Shown here piece after piece: positions 7,052 through 14,802 of a stretch of DNA of 14,802 bases (its first letter is position 1; the number at the start of each line of letters is the position of its first letter). Source of the stretch: Acidobacteriota bacterium (GTDB taxonomy: Bacteria; Acidobacteriota; Vicinamibacteria; Vicinamibacterales; UBA823); contig PAWT01000048.1 in NCBI GenBank assembly GCA_002714165.1, positions 1 through 14,802 on the forward strand, given 5' to 3'. Below the pieces are notes generated by a model. It worked only from the letters and a program-made list of their open reading frames with translations, did not search any database and had not been told where the DNA came from. The translations under genes were made by a program, and so were the position numbers.

Positions 7052-8918
7052 GCATGATATCGCGGTTTTGTTTATCTTTCCCCAAAGTTCTCTTGCTACC
7101 CCTCAAAAGTAGGCTACCAAGAATCGCGATCGCGGCTGGTGTCATGCCAGGAATTCGACGGGCCTGACCGAGTGTTGTTGGCAAAGTCTGTGTAAGCCTT
7201 TCAACAACTTCTGCCGACAAACCTGGGATCTGCGCGTAAATGAACCCTTGGGGAATTTTGCATTCTGCTTGTTGTTGCTCTCGCTCCACAGCAGCCATCT
7301 GACGCTTGAGATAACCCTCATACTTGAGTTCAGTCTCTACAGTCGCCAGATCAAGTATCTTCGTTTTTTCTTCGCTTTTAAGTTCTATCTCGCCACTGTC
7401 AATCAATGATTTGAGTCTGAGTTGTGGACGACGAATGGCCTCAGAGGCACGAACACGGCAGCCGTCTGGCAACGTAACCGTTGTCTTTCTCAAGGTCTTA
7501 AGATTCTGCTCAAAACGTCGCCTGCGATCGACGAATCGTTCCCAGCGTTCTTTGGTAACGAGACCGATGTTCCACCCGTGTGAGGTAAGCCGCAGGTCCG
7601 CGTTGTCGATTCGAAGAAGCAACCGATGTTCGGCCCGTGAGGTAAATAGGCGGTAAGGCTCGAGGCAACCCTGTGTAGTGAGGTCATCAATCATCACGGC
7701 CAAATATGCCTCATCACGACGGAGCACCAGGGGCTCATCACCTGCGATTGTGCGCGCGGCGTTGATGCCGGCTATTAATCCTTGACCCGCCGCTTCTTCA
7801 TACCCCGAGGTCCCGTTTACCTGTCCCGCAAGGTAAAGATTCTTGAGTCGTTTGGTCTCTAGAGTCGGCCGAAGCTCAGTTGGCTGGATGAAGTCGTACT
7901 CGACAGCATAGCCAGGTCGCAGCAACGTAGCAGCCTCGAGGCCCGGCAGGTTCCTGATGATCGCCCTTTGGACCTCACGCGGCAGACACATCGACATCCC
8001 GTTTACATAAATCTGTTCGACATCAATCCCTTCGGGTTCAAGAAAGACTTGATGGCGTTCTCGGCCGGGAAACCTCACAACCTTGTCCTCAAGTGACGGG
8101 CAGTAACGCGGTCCGATTCCCTTGATTTGGCCGTTAAATAAAGGGGAGTCGTCAAGATGTGTGCGGACCAAAGCGTGAACTTTTTCGTTGGTGTGTACGA
8201 GGTGACAGTTGATTTGGGGATTCCTAATCCGATCAGTCATGAATGAAAACGGAGTCGGCTGATCATCCCCTCGCGCCACTTCCAACCGATCCCATTCGAT
8301 CGTGTCACGATGTAAGCGGGGCGGCGTACCAGTTTTGAGCCGCCCCCAGCGAAACTCCAACCGCTTCAACGATTCGGCAAGGGCGGTCGACGGCGGTTCG
8401 CCGTACCGCCCAGCCGGACGTTGCTCCCGGCCGATATGAATTAGACCATTGAGAAATGTGCCAGCTGTGACCACCAGTGCCTGACAGTTCAGTAATCGAC
8501 CATCTGCCATCCGTAGTCCTCGAACAGCATTGTCGCGAACCACGATTTCGGCAGCCACACCAAAGATCCACTCAATTCGTGGTTCGCGCTCAAGGGACGC
8601 TAGAATCCAACGAGAGTACCTTTGCTTGTCAGCCTGGGCGCGAGGCGACCAGACAGCTGGTCCACGACTTCGATTTAGTAATTTGAACTGAATTCCGGTT
8701 GCGTCAATTGCTTCTCCCATGAGACCACCAAGGGCATCAATCTCGCGCACCAAATGACCTTTTGCAGTGCCGCCGATCGCCGGGTTGCAGGGCATCGTCG
8801 CCACTGTTTCGCGCGAGAGTGTGCATAAGCCCACCCGCCGCCCCATGCGCGCTGCCGCTCGCGCCGCTTCACATCCTGCGTGTCCTGCGCCAATGATGAC
8901 TAGGTCGTAGTGCGACAT
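6972..8918 (-). CDS. mnmG: tRNA uridine-5-carboxymethylaminomethyl modification enzyme MnmG/GidA
   Basis: MnmG works with MnmE to build the cmnm5 group on U34 of certain tRNAs, using FAD and a folate one-carbon donor. The FAD-binding [10 protein letters not shown] starts at residue 10. The highly conserved [23 protein letters not shown] starts at 43, and Cys273 in RYCPSLEDK matches a conserved family cysteine. The protein is 648 residues, a little longer than usual. The normal ending [17 protein letters not shown] is followed by about 41 basic residues that run into rsmG in another frame. The ATG at 8916-8918 starts exactly at the conserved N-terminus. It sits 117 bases after mnmE. Confidence 0.97.
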   Translation of the reverse strand: MSHYDLVIIGAGHAGCEAARAAARMGRRVGLCTLSRETVATMPCNPAIGGTAKGHLVREIDALGGLMGEAIDATGIQFKLLNRSRGPAVWSPRAQADKQRYSRWILASLEREPRIEWIFGVAAEIVVRDNAVRGLRMADGRLLNCQALVVTAGTFLNGLIHIGREQRPAGRYGEPPSTALAESLKRLEFRWGRLKTGTPPRLHRDTIEWDRLEVARGDDQPTPFSFMTDRIRNPQINCHLVHTNEKVHALVRTHLDDSPLFNGQIKGIGPRYCPSLEDKVVRFPGRERHQVFLEPEGIDVEQIYVNGMSMCLPREVQRAIIRNLPGLEAATLLRPGYAVEYDFIQPTELRPTLETKRLKNLYLAGQVNGTSGYEEAAGQGLIAGINAARTIAGDEPLVLRRDEAYLAVMIDDLTTQGCLEPYRLFTSRAEHRLLLRIDNADLRLTSHGWNIGLVTKERWERFVDRRRRFEQNLKTLRKTTVTLPDGCRVRASEAIRRPQLRLKSLIDSGEIELKSEEKTKILDLATVETELKYEGYLKRQMAAVEREQQQAECKIPQGFIYAQIPGLSAEVVERLTQTLPTTLGQARRIPGMTPAAIAILGSLLLRGSKRTLGKDKQNRDIMHAGHERKGHDPKARAPRRSIRASAQR

Positions 8919-8961
8919 CGAAATTTAGAGATGACGAGTTTCCAGAAACATCATCGGCTTA

Positions 8962-8986
8962 AGTCTCTAGCATTGAGATAGAGACT
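8962..8986. repeat. inverted repeat in the mnmE-mnmG gap
   Basis: AGTCTCTA (8962-8969) and TAGAGACT (8979-8986) form a perfect 8-bp stem around a 9-base loop. On the transcribed minus strand it is followed by TAAGCC rather than a U-run, so it does not look like an intrinsic terminator. It may be an RNA-processing or stability hairpin, or an operator. No other feature was recognised in the 117-base gap. Confidence 0.5.
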
Positions 8987-9035
8987 GTTGAAATGAACGA
9001 CGGCAACTGTATCACTGTGACAAAGACTACAGAAT

Positions 9036-10409
9036 CTACTTGCCGATGCAGAACCGCGAGAAGATGTGCTGCAGGAGGTCTTCGGTGGTACGTTGGCCAG
9101 TGATCTCTTCTAGGATCGCGCGTGCTCGCTGTAGATCAGCGAGCACGAATTCTTCCGATATCTCTGTGGAAACAGCCTGTGCGGCTCGGTCGAGTTCACC
9201 GCGTGCTCGCTCCAGCAGGTCAAGATGCCGAGTGTTTGTTATCGCTGGTGAGTCGCGGCGCGGTTCCTCAGCAACCAGCTCGGCCGTTAGCGCCTCCCGA
9301 AGAGCTTCAAGGCCGGCTTCTGTCGTGGCCGTAGCCTTCACGATACGACTGGACACCGCGGTGAATGGGTCTGACGACCATGCCAACGGCAGATCGCCTT
9401 TATTGGCAACGATTAATCGCCGGTACGACGAAGTTTCCTCGAGCAACTGAAGGTCACTGTTGTCAAATGGACGGGATTGGTCGAAGACCAGGAGGGAAAG
9501 GTCGGCCACCGCCATTACTGAGCGCGCACGGAGCACGCCTTCGACTTCAACCGCATTGTCTGTGTCTCGTATCCCGGCAGTGTCTACCAATCGAACTGGG
9601 ACACCACACACATCAATTGTTTCGGTGACAAGATCGCGCGTCGTGCCGGCCACGTCGGTGACAATTGCCCGACCGGCACCCACAAGACCATTAAAAATGC
9701 TGGATTTTCCTGTGTTTGGGCTCCCAATAATTGCGACTTGCCGGCCCTCGCGAATCACCCGACCGCGACGCCCACCTGCGAGCAATCCGCTTATTCGGGC
9801 ACTAATGTCGACGATCGCCGTAACCGTTTTCCGTCGGTCGATAAAATGGTAGCCCTCCTCGGGAAAGTCGAGCGAGGCTTCGAGGCCAGCGATCAAGTCG
9901 AAGAGGGTCGTGTCGATCGCTCTTATTTCGGTACTAAGTGTGCCCTCTAGTTGATCGTAAGCTAGTCGGGCCTGCAGTGGTGTAACGGAGTCAACCAAGT
10001 CGGCAACTGCCTCAGCCTGTACGAGGTCTATACGCCCGTTGAGGAAACCGCGAAGCGTAAACTCCCCTGGTTCGGCTAACCGAGCACCGGAACGCATTGC
10101 GGCTTTAACGATCGCTTCGAGCACCACTGGGCTCCCATGCGCGCTTAATTCGACAACGTCGTCACCGGTGTACGACGCTGGGCCCGGGAAAGAGGTTACT
10201 AGAACCTGATCGATCCGTTCCGTGTCGTTATCACTAGCAATCTCCTCGAGCGTCGCGAGTGTCGCCGTGCGTGGTTTAAGCTGCGCGCGGTTCCCCAGTA
10301 GTGCCCCAGCAATCGACTGCGCGTTTGGGCCACTCAGGCGGACAACACCAATGCCACCACGCCCCGGCGGGGTTGCAATGGCGACAATTGTGTCGTCGGT
10401 GTTAAACAC
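9036..10409 (-). CDS. mnmE: tRNA modification GTPase MnmE/TrmE
   Basis: The 457-residue protein partners MnmG in U34 modification. The N-terminal formyl-tetrahydrofolate-binding domain (about 1-120) starts NTDDTIVAIATPPGRGGIGV. A helical domain surrounds an inserted G domain: G1 GSPNTGKS at 229-236, G2 AGTTRD at 254-259, G3 DTAG at 276-279 and G4 NKGD at 336-339. The C-terminus is CIGK, the conserved end with the catalytic cysteine (Cys454). The start is GTG at 10407-10409, with GGGGG about 12 bases upstream; starting there gives the standard N-terminus. A 51-base gap separates it from jag. Confidence 0.97.
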   Translation of the reverse strand: MFNTDDTIVAIATPPGRGGIGVVRLSGPNAQSIAGALLGNRAQLKPRTATLATLEEIASDNDTERIDQVLVTSFPGPASYTGDDVVELSAHGSPVVLEAIVKAAMRSGARLAEPGEFTLRGFLNGRIDLVQAEAVADLVDSVTPLQARLAYDQLEGTLSTEIRAIDTTLFDLIAGLEASLDFPEEGYHFIDRRKTVTAIVDISARISGLLAGGRRGRVIREGRQVAIIGSPNTGKSSIFNGLVGAGRAIVTDVAGTTRDLVTETIDVCGVPVRLVDTAGIRDTDNAVEVEGVLRARSVMAVADLSLLVFDQSRPFDNSDLQLLEETSSYRRLIVANKGDLPLAWSSDPFTAVSSRIVKATATTEAGLEALREALTAELVAEEPRRDSPAITNTRHLDLLERARGELDRAAQAVSTEISEEFVLADLQRARAILEEITGQRTTEDLLQHIFSRFCIGK

Positions 10410-10460
10410 GGGATGGGCACGCCCCCTAGTGGGCGAATCGTGGCGGGGGGGAGCCCGGCG

Positions 10461-10928
10461 TTAACCACTCCCCTTGACTGTAATACTGATCGTCTTGAGC
10501 AAAGCGTCGCCAATGCTCTCAGTGTCCACGTCCGGATCCTCAGCAATGGCTAAGTGCACGATACGCCGTGCGTAGGCATTCAATGGTCCAAGTTCCTGCG
10601 TCTCACCCGTTTGCTTGGCACGGTCAGCGAGCACCCGAGCCGTTTGCCGCAACTCCTCGTCTTGGCCCAGCCTAAAATCACGATAGTCGACAACAATGCG
10701 GTGGCGGTCAGGAAGCTCGTGACGAAAAACAGAGTTCATGACAATTTGTAACGCGTCAAGTGCAGCAGCGCGTTTTTCCAACAACACCTCGCCCCCGTCA
10801 CCATCGAGTCGTATGCGCAGGCAATCGTCGCGCTCTTCAACCACCGGTTCTAGCGGGAGAGCAAGGGTTAACAAAACTTCTTTGACCAGATCTTGCACTC
10901 GGGTCTTCAGTTCCATATCTGCGTTCAT
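10461..10928 (-). CDS. khpB: Jag/KhpB-like KH-R3H RNA-binding protein (divergent KH loop)
   Basis: This 155-residue protein sits between yidC and mnmE, the usual place of jag (khpB, SpoIIIJ-associated), an RNA-binding protein linked to cell division and elongation in Gram-positives. The KH-like part is about 17-85 and the R3H part about 90-150, with LNAYARRIVH (116-125) as the recognisable R3H core. The separate Jag-N domain of the Bacillus form is absent. In the KH part the usual GxxG loop before LDALQ is replaced by E51-K-R-A54, so both glycines are lost. The C-terminus ends ISITVKGSG without the usual arginine-rich tail. The ATG at 10928 lies three bases after the yidC stop; Met5 is an alternative start. 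Confidence 0.88.
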   Translation of the reverse strand: MNADMELKTRVQDLVKEVLLTLALPLEPVVEERDDCLRIRLDGDGGEVLLEKRAAALDALQIVMNSVFRHELPDRHRIVVDYRDFRLGQDEELRQTARVLADRAKQTGETQELGPLNAYARRIVHLAIAEDPDVDTESIGDALLKTISITVKGSG

Positions 10929-10931
10929 CGT

Positions 10932-12692
10932 CTAGCCGCCCCCGTGCTCACGTGAGCCCTTCTTTTTCACCTTCGCTTTTTTGGTTCGACGTTCTGCGGG
11001 AGGCCTGACCGTGTGCACCTTCGGCGGGCCGATAATCCGATTGGTCACCACTTGTTGTCCCACGCCCCACAGATTACTTACGAACCAGTACAGGACCAAT
11101 CCGCTCGGTGCCCCCAAGAACATAAACGTGAAGACGACCGGCATCACCATCATTACCTTCTGCTGAGTCGCATCTGCCGTTGATGGTGTCATTCGTTGCT
11201 GCGCCATCATCGTCACGCCCATCAGTAAAGGAGTGACATACAACGGATCAGGCTTCGCAAGGTCTTGAATCCAAAACACAAACGGAGCGTCTCGGATTTC
11301 GATAGCGACTGATAGTAATGAATAAAACGCAAATAAAACCGGCATCGTCGCCAACATCGGTAAACAGCCGCTTGCAGGGTTTACTCCGCGGTCGCGATAC
11401 AAACCCATTAGCTCCTGATTCATTTTCTGTTTAGCCGGGTCGGTGGCCTTTAGACCTTTGTAGCGTTCCTGAATGGATTTAATTTCAGGCTGCAACTCTT
11501 GCATCTTACGCATCGACACGACGCTTTTGTGACGCAAGGGGAACATGGCGGCATTGATCATGATGGTAAGAATGATGATCGACCACCCGTAGTTCCCAAC
11601 ATAGCCATACACCCACTTGAGCGAACGATGCAGTGGTACGACCAACCACGAAAAAAAGCCAAAGTGCACGGCTTGCACAAGTTCGCCATCGATCATGCCG
11701 AGAATGTCAAAATCCTTCGGCCCCATATAGAAACGGGTTTCGGTGGGCGGTTCGGCAAACTGCAGGGAGTAGTCTATTAGCACAAGCTGGTCGTCGCCGG
11801 AACCCAGCGTTACTGGCCGATAATTAACTTCTGCTGAGTTGGTATCAGGCAACGCCGCCGACAGAAAATAGTGGTCGTCAACACCGACAAACCCGAAAGT
11901 GCCTTCGTAGGCAGGCGTCTCTTCCAGGTCGGAGCGGTCCAGTCGAGAGACGTCTTCCTCTCGATAAAAGATCGCCTGCGACGGCTGGCTATAAGTGAAG
12001 CCGAACCCGCCAGCAGTGCTGCTGCCCAGCCCGGGACCCCATCGCACTACCGGATTTACTACGCCTCTAGAAGTCCTCACGCTGGCACTGAAGCGAACCA
12101 CGAACGGCTCGTTTTGGGGATCGAAGCGGTACTCCTTACGAACTCGTAGGCCACCGCTGTCTTCGTACTCAAAGACTAATGACCGTGGCTCTGTTCCCAC
12201 CTGTAACGACCCAGCATTTGGCCGAAACAATGCCTCGCGCAACTGAACGTTCAGCTGTTCGTCAGCAACCTCGAGGGTAAACGGAAGCGGTGCTTCTTGG
12301 TCGCCTAGGACCGGTACTAGCTCATTTGGCTCACCGGAGTCCTCTAAATACTCTTTCAGCTGCCAACTTTTCAGTACTCCGCCCCTGTTTGAGAAAGTTG
12401 CTATCACTTGGTCGGTTTCAACAACGATATCTCGCGGAGTCTCATCAGCGATAACAGCAGACACCCCTACTGCACCCGATGCATCAGTCGTTTGTAGTGG
12501 TTCTGTGGAGGGCGGCGTTTCAATAACCGGCGCCTGGGTCTCAACAGGTGAAAGGTCGCGTAAACCAGTCGACCTTGTCTCTGTGGACACAGTCTCATCA
12601 TCCGGTAATTGAGCGGGGGGTACTATCAGGCTCTGGTAAACGAATAACACCAGGAATGAGAGGAAAACGGCGAGTAAGACTCTTTTTTCCAT
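10932..12692 (-). CDS. yidC: membrane protein insertase YidC, long Gram-negative type
   Basis: The 586-residue protein inserts and folds inner-membrane proteins, with or without SecYEG. Residues 4-24 (RVLLAVFLSFLVLFVYQSLIV) form the first membrane helix. A large periplasmic domain follows to about 335, and then five C-terminal membrane helices (about 345-545) make the conserved insertase core, with GCLPMLATMPVLFAFY at about 442-457. The tail after 555 is strongly basic and may contact ribosomes. At the position of the E. coli groove arginine (Arg366 in the IVRGIMYPL segment) this protein has Asn380, with an arginine seven residues later (PLRHKS). The start ATG is ten bases after the yidD stop, and the family N-terminus begins right there. 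Confidence 0.97.
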   Translation of the reverse strand: MEKRVLLAVFLSFLVLFVYQSLIVPPAQLPDDETVSTETRSTGLRDLSPVETQAPVIETPPSTEPLQTTDASGAVGVSAVIADETPRDIVVETDQVIATFSNRGGVLKSWQLKEYLEDSGEPNELVPVLGDQEAPLPFTLEVADEQLNVQLREALFRPNAGSLQVGTEPRSLVFEYEDSGGLRVRKEYRFDPQNEPFVVRFSASVRTSRGVVNPVVRWGPGLGSSTAGGFGFTYSQPSQAIFYREEDVSRLDRSDLEETPAYEGTFGFVGVDDHYFLSAALPDTNSAEVNYRPVTLGSGDDQLVLIDYSLQFAEPPTETRFYMGPKDFDILGMIDGELVQAVHFGFFSWLVVPLHRSLKWVYGYVGNYGWSIIILTIMINAAMFPLRHKSVVSMRKMQELQPEIKSIQERYKGLKATDPAKQKMNQELMGLYRDRGVNPASGCLPMLATMPVLFAFYSLLSVAIEIRDAPFVFWIQDLAKPDPLYVTPLLMGVTMMAQQRMTPSTADATQQKVMMVMPVVFTFMFLGAPSGLVLYWFVSNLWGVGQQVVTNRIIGPPKVHTVRPPAERRTKKAKVKKKGSREHGGG

Positions 12693-12702
12693 CGATAGTT
12701 AA

Positions 12703-12954
12703 TCAGGACTCGACCCGTCGTGAACGCTTCGCCGGAATAGGGTCGTATCCACCCGGGGTGAGTGGTTGACAACGAACCAACCTCCAGCCTGCAAGCAGAA
12801 GTCCTCGCCACGGACCATGGCGCGTTACGGCTTCGGCCGCATAGGTCGAGCATGACGGTGTAAACCTGCAGGTGCCCGTGAAAAGTGGTGAGAATGTCAC
12901 CTTGTATACGCGGAGCAGCCCAATTAGTAGTGCCGTGATTAACCGGTTCACCAT
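12703..12954 (-). CDS. yidD: YidD, membrane-protein insertion efficiency factor
   Basis: The 83-residue protein has the YidD pattern: an N-terminal amphipathic or hydrophobic segment (VNRLITALLIGLLRVYKVTFSP), then CRFTPSCSTYAAEAV with two of the conserved cysteines, then GWRLVRCQPLTPGGYDPIP with the third. It is a small peripheral inner-membrane protein thought to help YidC-dependent insertion. It lies between rnpA and yidC with gaps of four and ten bases, as in most bacteria, so it is almost certainly co-transcribed with them. Confidence 0.96.
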   Translation of the reverse strand: MVNRLITALLIGLLRVYKVTFSPLFTGTCRFTPSCSTYAAEAVTRHGPWRGLLLAGWRLVRCQPLTPGGYDPIPAKRSRRVES

Positions 12955-12958
12955 ATCG

Positions 12959-13303
12959 TCATCTTTGGCGACGTTCGTGTCGAGCTAAGGTCGAGCGATA
13001 GTCTGACTCCAGGCTTGCAAAATCAGTGTTCAAGAACTCACGTCGCGGTAGGACGACAACATCCAGTCCAATGTTTGCTTTTCTCCTTCGAAAGAGCTCT
13101 CGTGCAAGACGTTTTGTGCGGTTCCGTAACACCGCGCCGCCAAGACGTCTCGACGCTGTGATTCCAAGCCGGCTCCTCGACAAGTGGTTAGGCAAAATAA
13201 GAAGGGTTAGATACCGGCCCTGTGTCCGAATCCCGTTCTTCTGGATCCGCTGGTATTCCGGTCGGCGTCTGATTCGCTCGTTACGTTTGAGCGTCTGTGG
13301 CAC
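12959..13303 (-). CDS. rnpA: ribonuclease P protein component
   Basis: The 114-residue basic protein is the cofactor of RNase P RNA in tRNA 5' maturation. The N-terminal LKRNERIRRRPEYQRIQKNG and central LGITASRRLGGAVLRNRTKRLARELFRR carry the RNR signature (residues 60-73) that binds the catalytic RNA. The start is GTG at 13301-13303, and the protein begins right at the family N-terminus. It follows rpmH by 88 bases, and that gap shows no clear terminator, in keeping with the widespread rpmH-rnpA operon. Confidence 0.96.
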   Translation of the reverse strand: MPQTLKRNERIRRRPEYQRIQKNGIRTQGRYLTLLILPNHLSRSRLGITASRRLGGAVLRNRTKRLARELFRRRKANIGLDVVVLPRREFLNTDFASLESDYRSTLARHERRQR

Positions 13304-13391
13304 TGGTTGGACTCTGGCGCCGCGGGTAGGCTAAGAGTGATGACCCTTCAGGGCAACCTGTGATTCGATCGGAATTACGGAATCGCGATTG

Positions 13392-13529
13392 TCAGAAAGC
13401 TGCAAGGCGCTTCCGACCCTTGGCACGACGACGTTTCAAAATCCGGCGCCCGGCTTTCGTGGCCATCCGCACGAGAAATCCGTGAGTTCGTCGACGGTGT
13501 CGACGGTTTGGCTGGAACGTTCGCTTCAC
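13392..13529 (-). CDS. rpmH: large-subunit ribosomal protein L34
   Basis: This short gene encodes 45 residues: [19 protein letters not shown], then [19 protein letters not shown] and RKRLAAF. It is an unmistakable L34, normally 44-47 residues. The start is GTG at 13527-13529, preceded by GGGGAG and AAGGG within about 15 bases. It is the first gene of the leftward block from the origin, with its own promoter at 13577-13606. L34 is a late-assembling 50S protein, and its gene lies next to dnaA/oriC in many bacteria. Confidence 0.97.
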   Translation of the reverse strand: MKRTFQPNRRHRRRTHGFLVRMATKAGRRILKRRRAKGRKRLAAF

Positions 13530-13576
13530 TAACCCTTACTCCCCGGTTGCGCCTCATGAACAGCTGAGAAACGTTA

Positions 13577-13606
13577 ATGGTAGTGGAGGCGCTTAATCAG
13601 TGTCAA
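13577..13606 (-). promoter_or_regulatory. predicted promoter of the rpmH-rnpA operon
   Basis: Minus strand: TTGACA (consensus -35, 13601-13606), 18-base spacer, TACCAT (13577-13582). It lies 48 bases before the rpmH start and faces away from dnaA. A perfect -35 and acceptable spacing make it the best promoter match in the origin region. Confidence 0.6.
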
Positions 13607-13771
13607 TGCAGCCAACTCGTTTTTGAAGGGTTCCCGTAACAATCGCCGGAGGAGGGGCGATCTGCCTTGGCTTGGCTAGTCTTGTGAAATTATTCACTAG
13701 GGATGCTAAAACGTGCAGAAGTTGGAAAAAATCCGATGGATTTTGTTGAGAGTACTCAACATTCTAGACGT

Positions 13772-13800
13772 TTGGCTAGGTGGCATCCATGTGCTAAAGT
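13772..13800 (+). promoter_or_regulatory. candidate dnaA promoter
   Basis: Plus strand: TTGGCT (13772-13777), 17-base spacer, TAAAGT (13795-13800), preceded by TG for an extended -10 (TGCTAAAGT). The very similar TGCTAAAAT is used in the predicted atp promoter. The leader of roughly 180 bases would contain the DnaA-box cluster, allowing autoregulation. TTGACA at 13831-13836 has no good -10 partner. Confidence 0.35.
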
Positions 13801-13840
13801 CCTCGTTTTCAATTATTTGCGTGGTTAATTTGACACGAAT

Positions 13841-13858
13841 TTCCACAGCTGTGGAAAA
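13841..13858. repeat. 18-bp perfect palindrome of two DnaA-like boxes
   Basis: TTTCCACAGCTGTGGAAA is a perfect palindrome made of two inverted TGTGGAAA half-sites that meet at a central GC. A third direct box, TGTGGAAGA, starts 12 bases after the second. Head-to-head boxes this close suggest paired DnaA binding at the origin core. Confidence 0.6.
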
Positions 13859-13984
13859 AAATGTGGAAGAAATTGTTCTTTTACCTAGGTTTTTTAGGAA
13901 TTGGCCTAATAAGAGTGTCCTCAATCTATCAAATGTGGCCAGTCATAAAATGCCACCCCAGGCAACTTGGATTGGAATTTGCTG

Positions 13985-14802
13985 ATGAGTGACAGTGTTT
14001 GGGACCAGGTATTGGGACGGATAGAAACCAAGATAAACCAACATAGTTTCTACACTTGGTTTAAGCCGACTACTTTCGTAGACGACTCTGGAGAGGTAAT
14101 ACAAGTAAAGGTTAGAAACAAGCTGGTCATAGACTGGCTAACAAAACACTACAAAGGTGTTATTTCTGAAGCGCTAGACGAGGTCAATCGGTCCTCCACT
14201 ACAATCTCGTTTGTGACTGATTGGGGAAAGGGTCAAGCAAGCGGGCCTGCTCTTCAGGACGCACCGCCTCAGCCAACTACAGACACGAGAAACAGTCCTT
14301 CAGCAGCTGGCTTAAACCCCCGTTATTCTTTCGATACTTTTATTGTTGGTCCATCAAATCAATTTGCCCACGCTGCATGTCGGGCTGTCGCTGAAGCACC
14401 TTCCCGATCATATAACCCCCTTTATATATACGGTGGTGTAGGGCTCGGTAAGACGCACCTAATGCATGCGATTGGCCAATTTGTACTTGAACACAACCCG
14501 CGACTGAAGCTCACTTACATCTCATCAGAACGATTTATGAATGAAATGATCAATGCTGTGCGCTTTGATAGCATCCTTGAGTTCCGAGAACGCTATCGTA
14601 GCGTTGACGTTCTTCTTGTTGATGATGTCCAGTTTATGGCTGGCAAGGAGGGTACGCAAACTGAGTTTTTTCATACATTTAACTCACTTTATGACCTCCA
14701 AAAGCAGATTGTTATAAGTAGTGACTTCCCTCCCCACCAAATCCCCTCGCTAGAAGAAAGATTGAGGTCGCGCTTCGAGTGGGGGCTTATTGTTGATATC
14801 CA
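13985..14802 (+). CDS. dnaA: chromosomal replication initiator DnaA, N-terminal 272 codons (cut by window edge)
   Basis: The only rightward gene. The ATG at 13985-13987 starts [22 protein letters not shown], matching the family's helicase-loading domain I (about 1-80). A variable linker rich in Pro, Ser and Thr runs to about 112. The AAA+ domain then begins [19 protein letters not shown]. Walker A is GGVGLGKT at 150-157, Walker B LLVDDVQF at 210-217 and sensor I at SSD (245-247). The arginine-finger region [10 protein letters not shown] lies at 259-268. The frame stays open to the last base, and the C-terminal DNA-binding domain lies outside the window. No strong ribosome-binding site is seen. 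Confidence 0.97.
   Translation, partial: MSDSVWDQVLGRIETKINQHSFYTWFKPTTFVDDSGEVIQVKVRNKLVIDWLTKHYKGVISEALDEVNRSSTTISFVTDWGKGQASGPALQDAPPQPTTDTRNSPSAAGLNPRYSFDTFIVGPSNQFAHAACRAVAEAPSRSYNPLYIYGGVGLGKTHLMHAIGQFVLEHNPRLKLTYISSERFMNEMINAVRFDSILEFRERYRSVDVLLVDDVQFMAGKEGTQTEFFHTFNSLYDLQKQIVISSDFPPHQIPSLEERLRSRFEWGLIVDI

Larger units (their letters stand above)
13530..13984. other. predicted origin of replication (oriC) between rpmH and dnaA
   Basis: This 455-base stretch has no credible gene. It is richer in A and T than its surroundings, especially 13680-13980. It holds a tight cluster of DnaA-box-like 9-mers: TGTGGAAAT (13848 to 13840, minus), TGTGGAAAA (13851-13859) and TGTGGAAGA (13863-13871). 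An isolated TTATTCACT (13690-13698) is one mismatch from the E. coli consensus. AT-rich sequence at 13872-13915 follows the cluster and could be the unwinding element. Inverted repeats lie at 13642-13661 (ATCGCC/GGCGAT) and 13745-13760 (GTTGAG/CTCAAC). Divergent rpmH/dnaA transcription and nearby parS sites support the call. A second origin segment beyond dnaA cannot be excluded. Confidence 0.8.

Noticed and set aside
8805..8820. parS-like TGTTTCGCGCGAGAGT
   Set aside because: It matches only about 11 of 16 positions and lies inside conserved mnmG coding sequence, whereas the two true parS sites are perfect.
13392..13557. 60-residue leftward frame beginning at ATG 13557 over rpmH
   Set aside because: It is in a different frame from rpmH; the L34 frame starting at GTG 13529 is a clear family match.
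13713..13985. 90-residue rightward open frame inside the origin region (and a leftward one at 13706-13924)
   Set aside because: Both cover the DnaA-box cluster, overlap each other, show no recognisable domain and are explained by AT-rich intergenic sequence.

Overview
This window is the chromosomal replication-origin neighbourhood of a bacterium. Every gene except dnaA lies on the minus strand. From right to left it holds a 3'-truncated dnaA (+), an AT-rich origin with DnaA-box-like sites, then rpmH, rnpA, yidD, yidC, jag/khpB, mnmE, mnmG, rsmG, parA, parB and selD, followed by an F-type ATP synthase cluster (b', b, delta, alpha and the first codons of gamma). Packing is dense, with start/stop overlaps or gaps of a few bases at many junctions. 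Translation starts are mixed (ATG, GTG and at least one well-supported TTG).

The long YidC with a large periplasmic domain points to a Gram-negative-type envelope. The tandem b/b' genes, the atp cluster beside the origin, the Soj/Spo0J-type ParAB and the selenocysteine SelD fit a lineage such as Acidobacteriota (perhaps Vicinamibacteria-like). That placement is inferred from gene order and protein style and is only moderately secure.

Region by region: (1) 13530-13984 holds the rpmH promoter (-), a candidate dnaA promoter (+) and a cluster of DnaA-box-like 9-mers built round an 18-bp perfect palindrome. (2) 10461-13529 is the classic rpmH-rnpA-yidD-yidC-jag block for ribosome, RNase P and membrane-insertion functions. 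(3) 6389-10409 is mnmE-mnmG-rsmG, for tRNA wobble-uridine modification and 16S rRNA methylation. (4) 4571-6366 is parAB with two perfect 16-bp parS palindromes, for origin segregation. (5) 3465-4520 is selD. (6) 1-3431 is the atp cluster with its own promoter; no atpB or atpE lies next to it, so the Fo a and c genes must be elsewhere.

The main hidden feature is in selD. A plain ORF call gives a 316-residue protein without its N-terminus. Reading an in-frame UGA (4470-4472) as selenocysteine restores a 351-residue protein whose Sec17 and Lys20 align without gaps to the catalytic Cys17 and Lys20 of E. coli SelD. That UGA opens a strong nested hairpin of the bacterial SECIS type. SelD would therefore be a selenoprotein, and it makes the selenium donor needed for its own synthesis.
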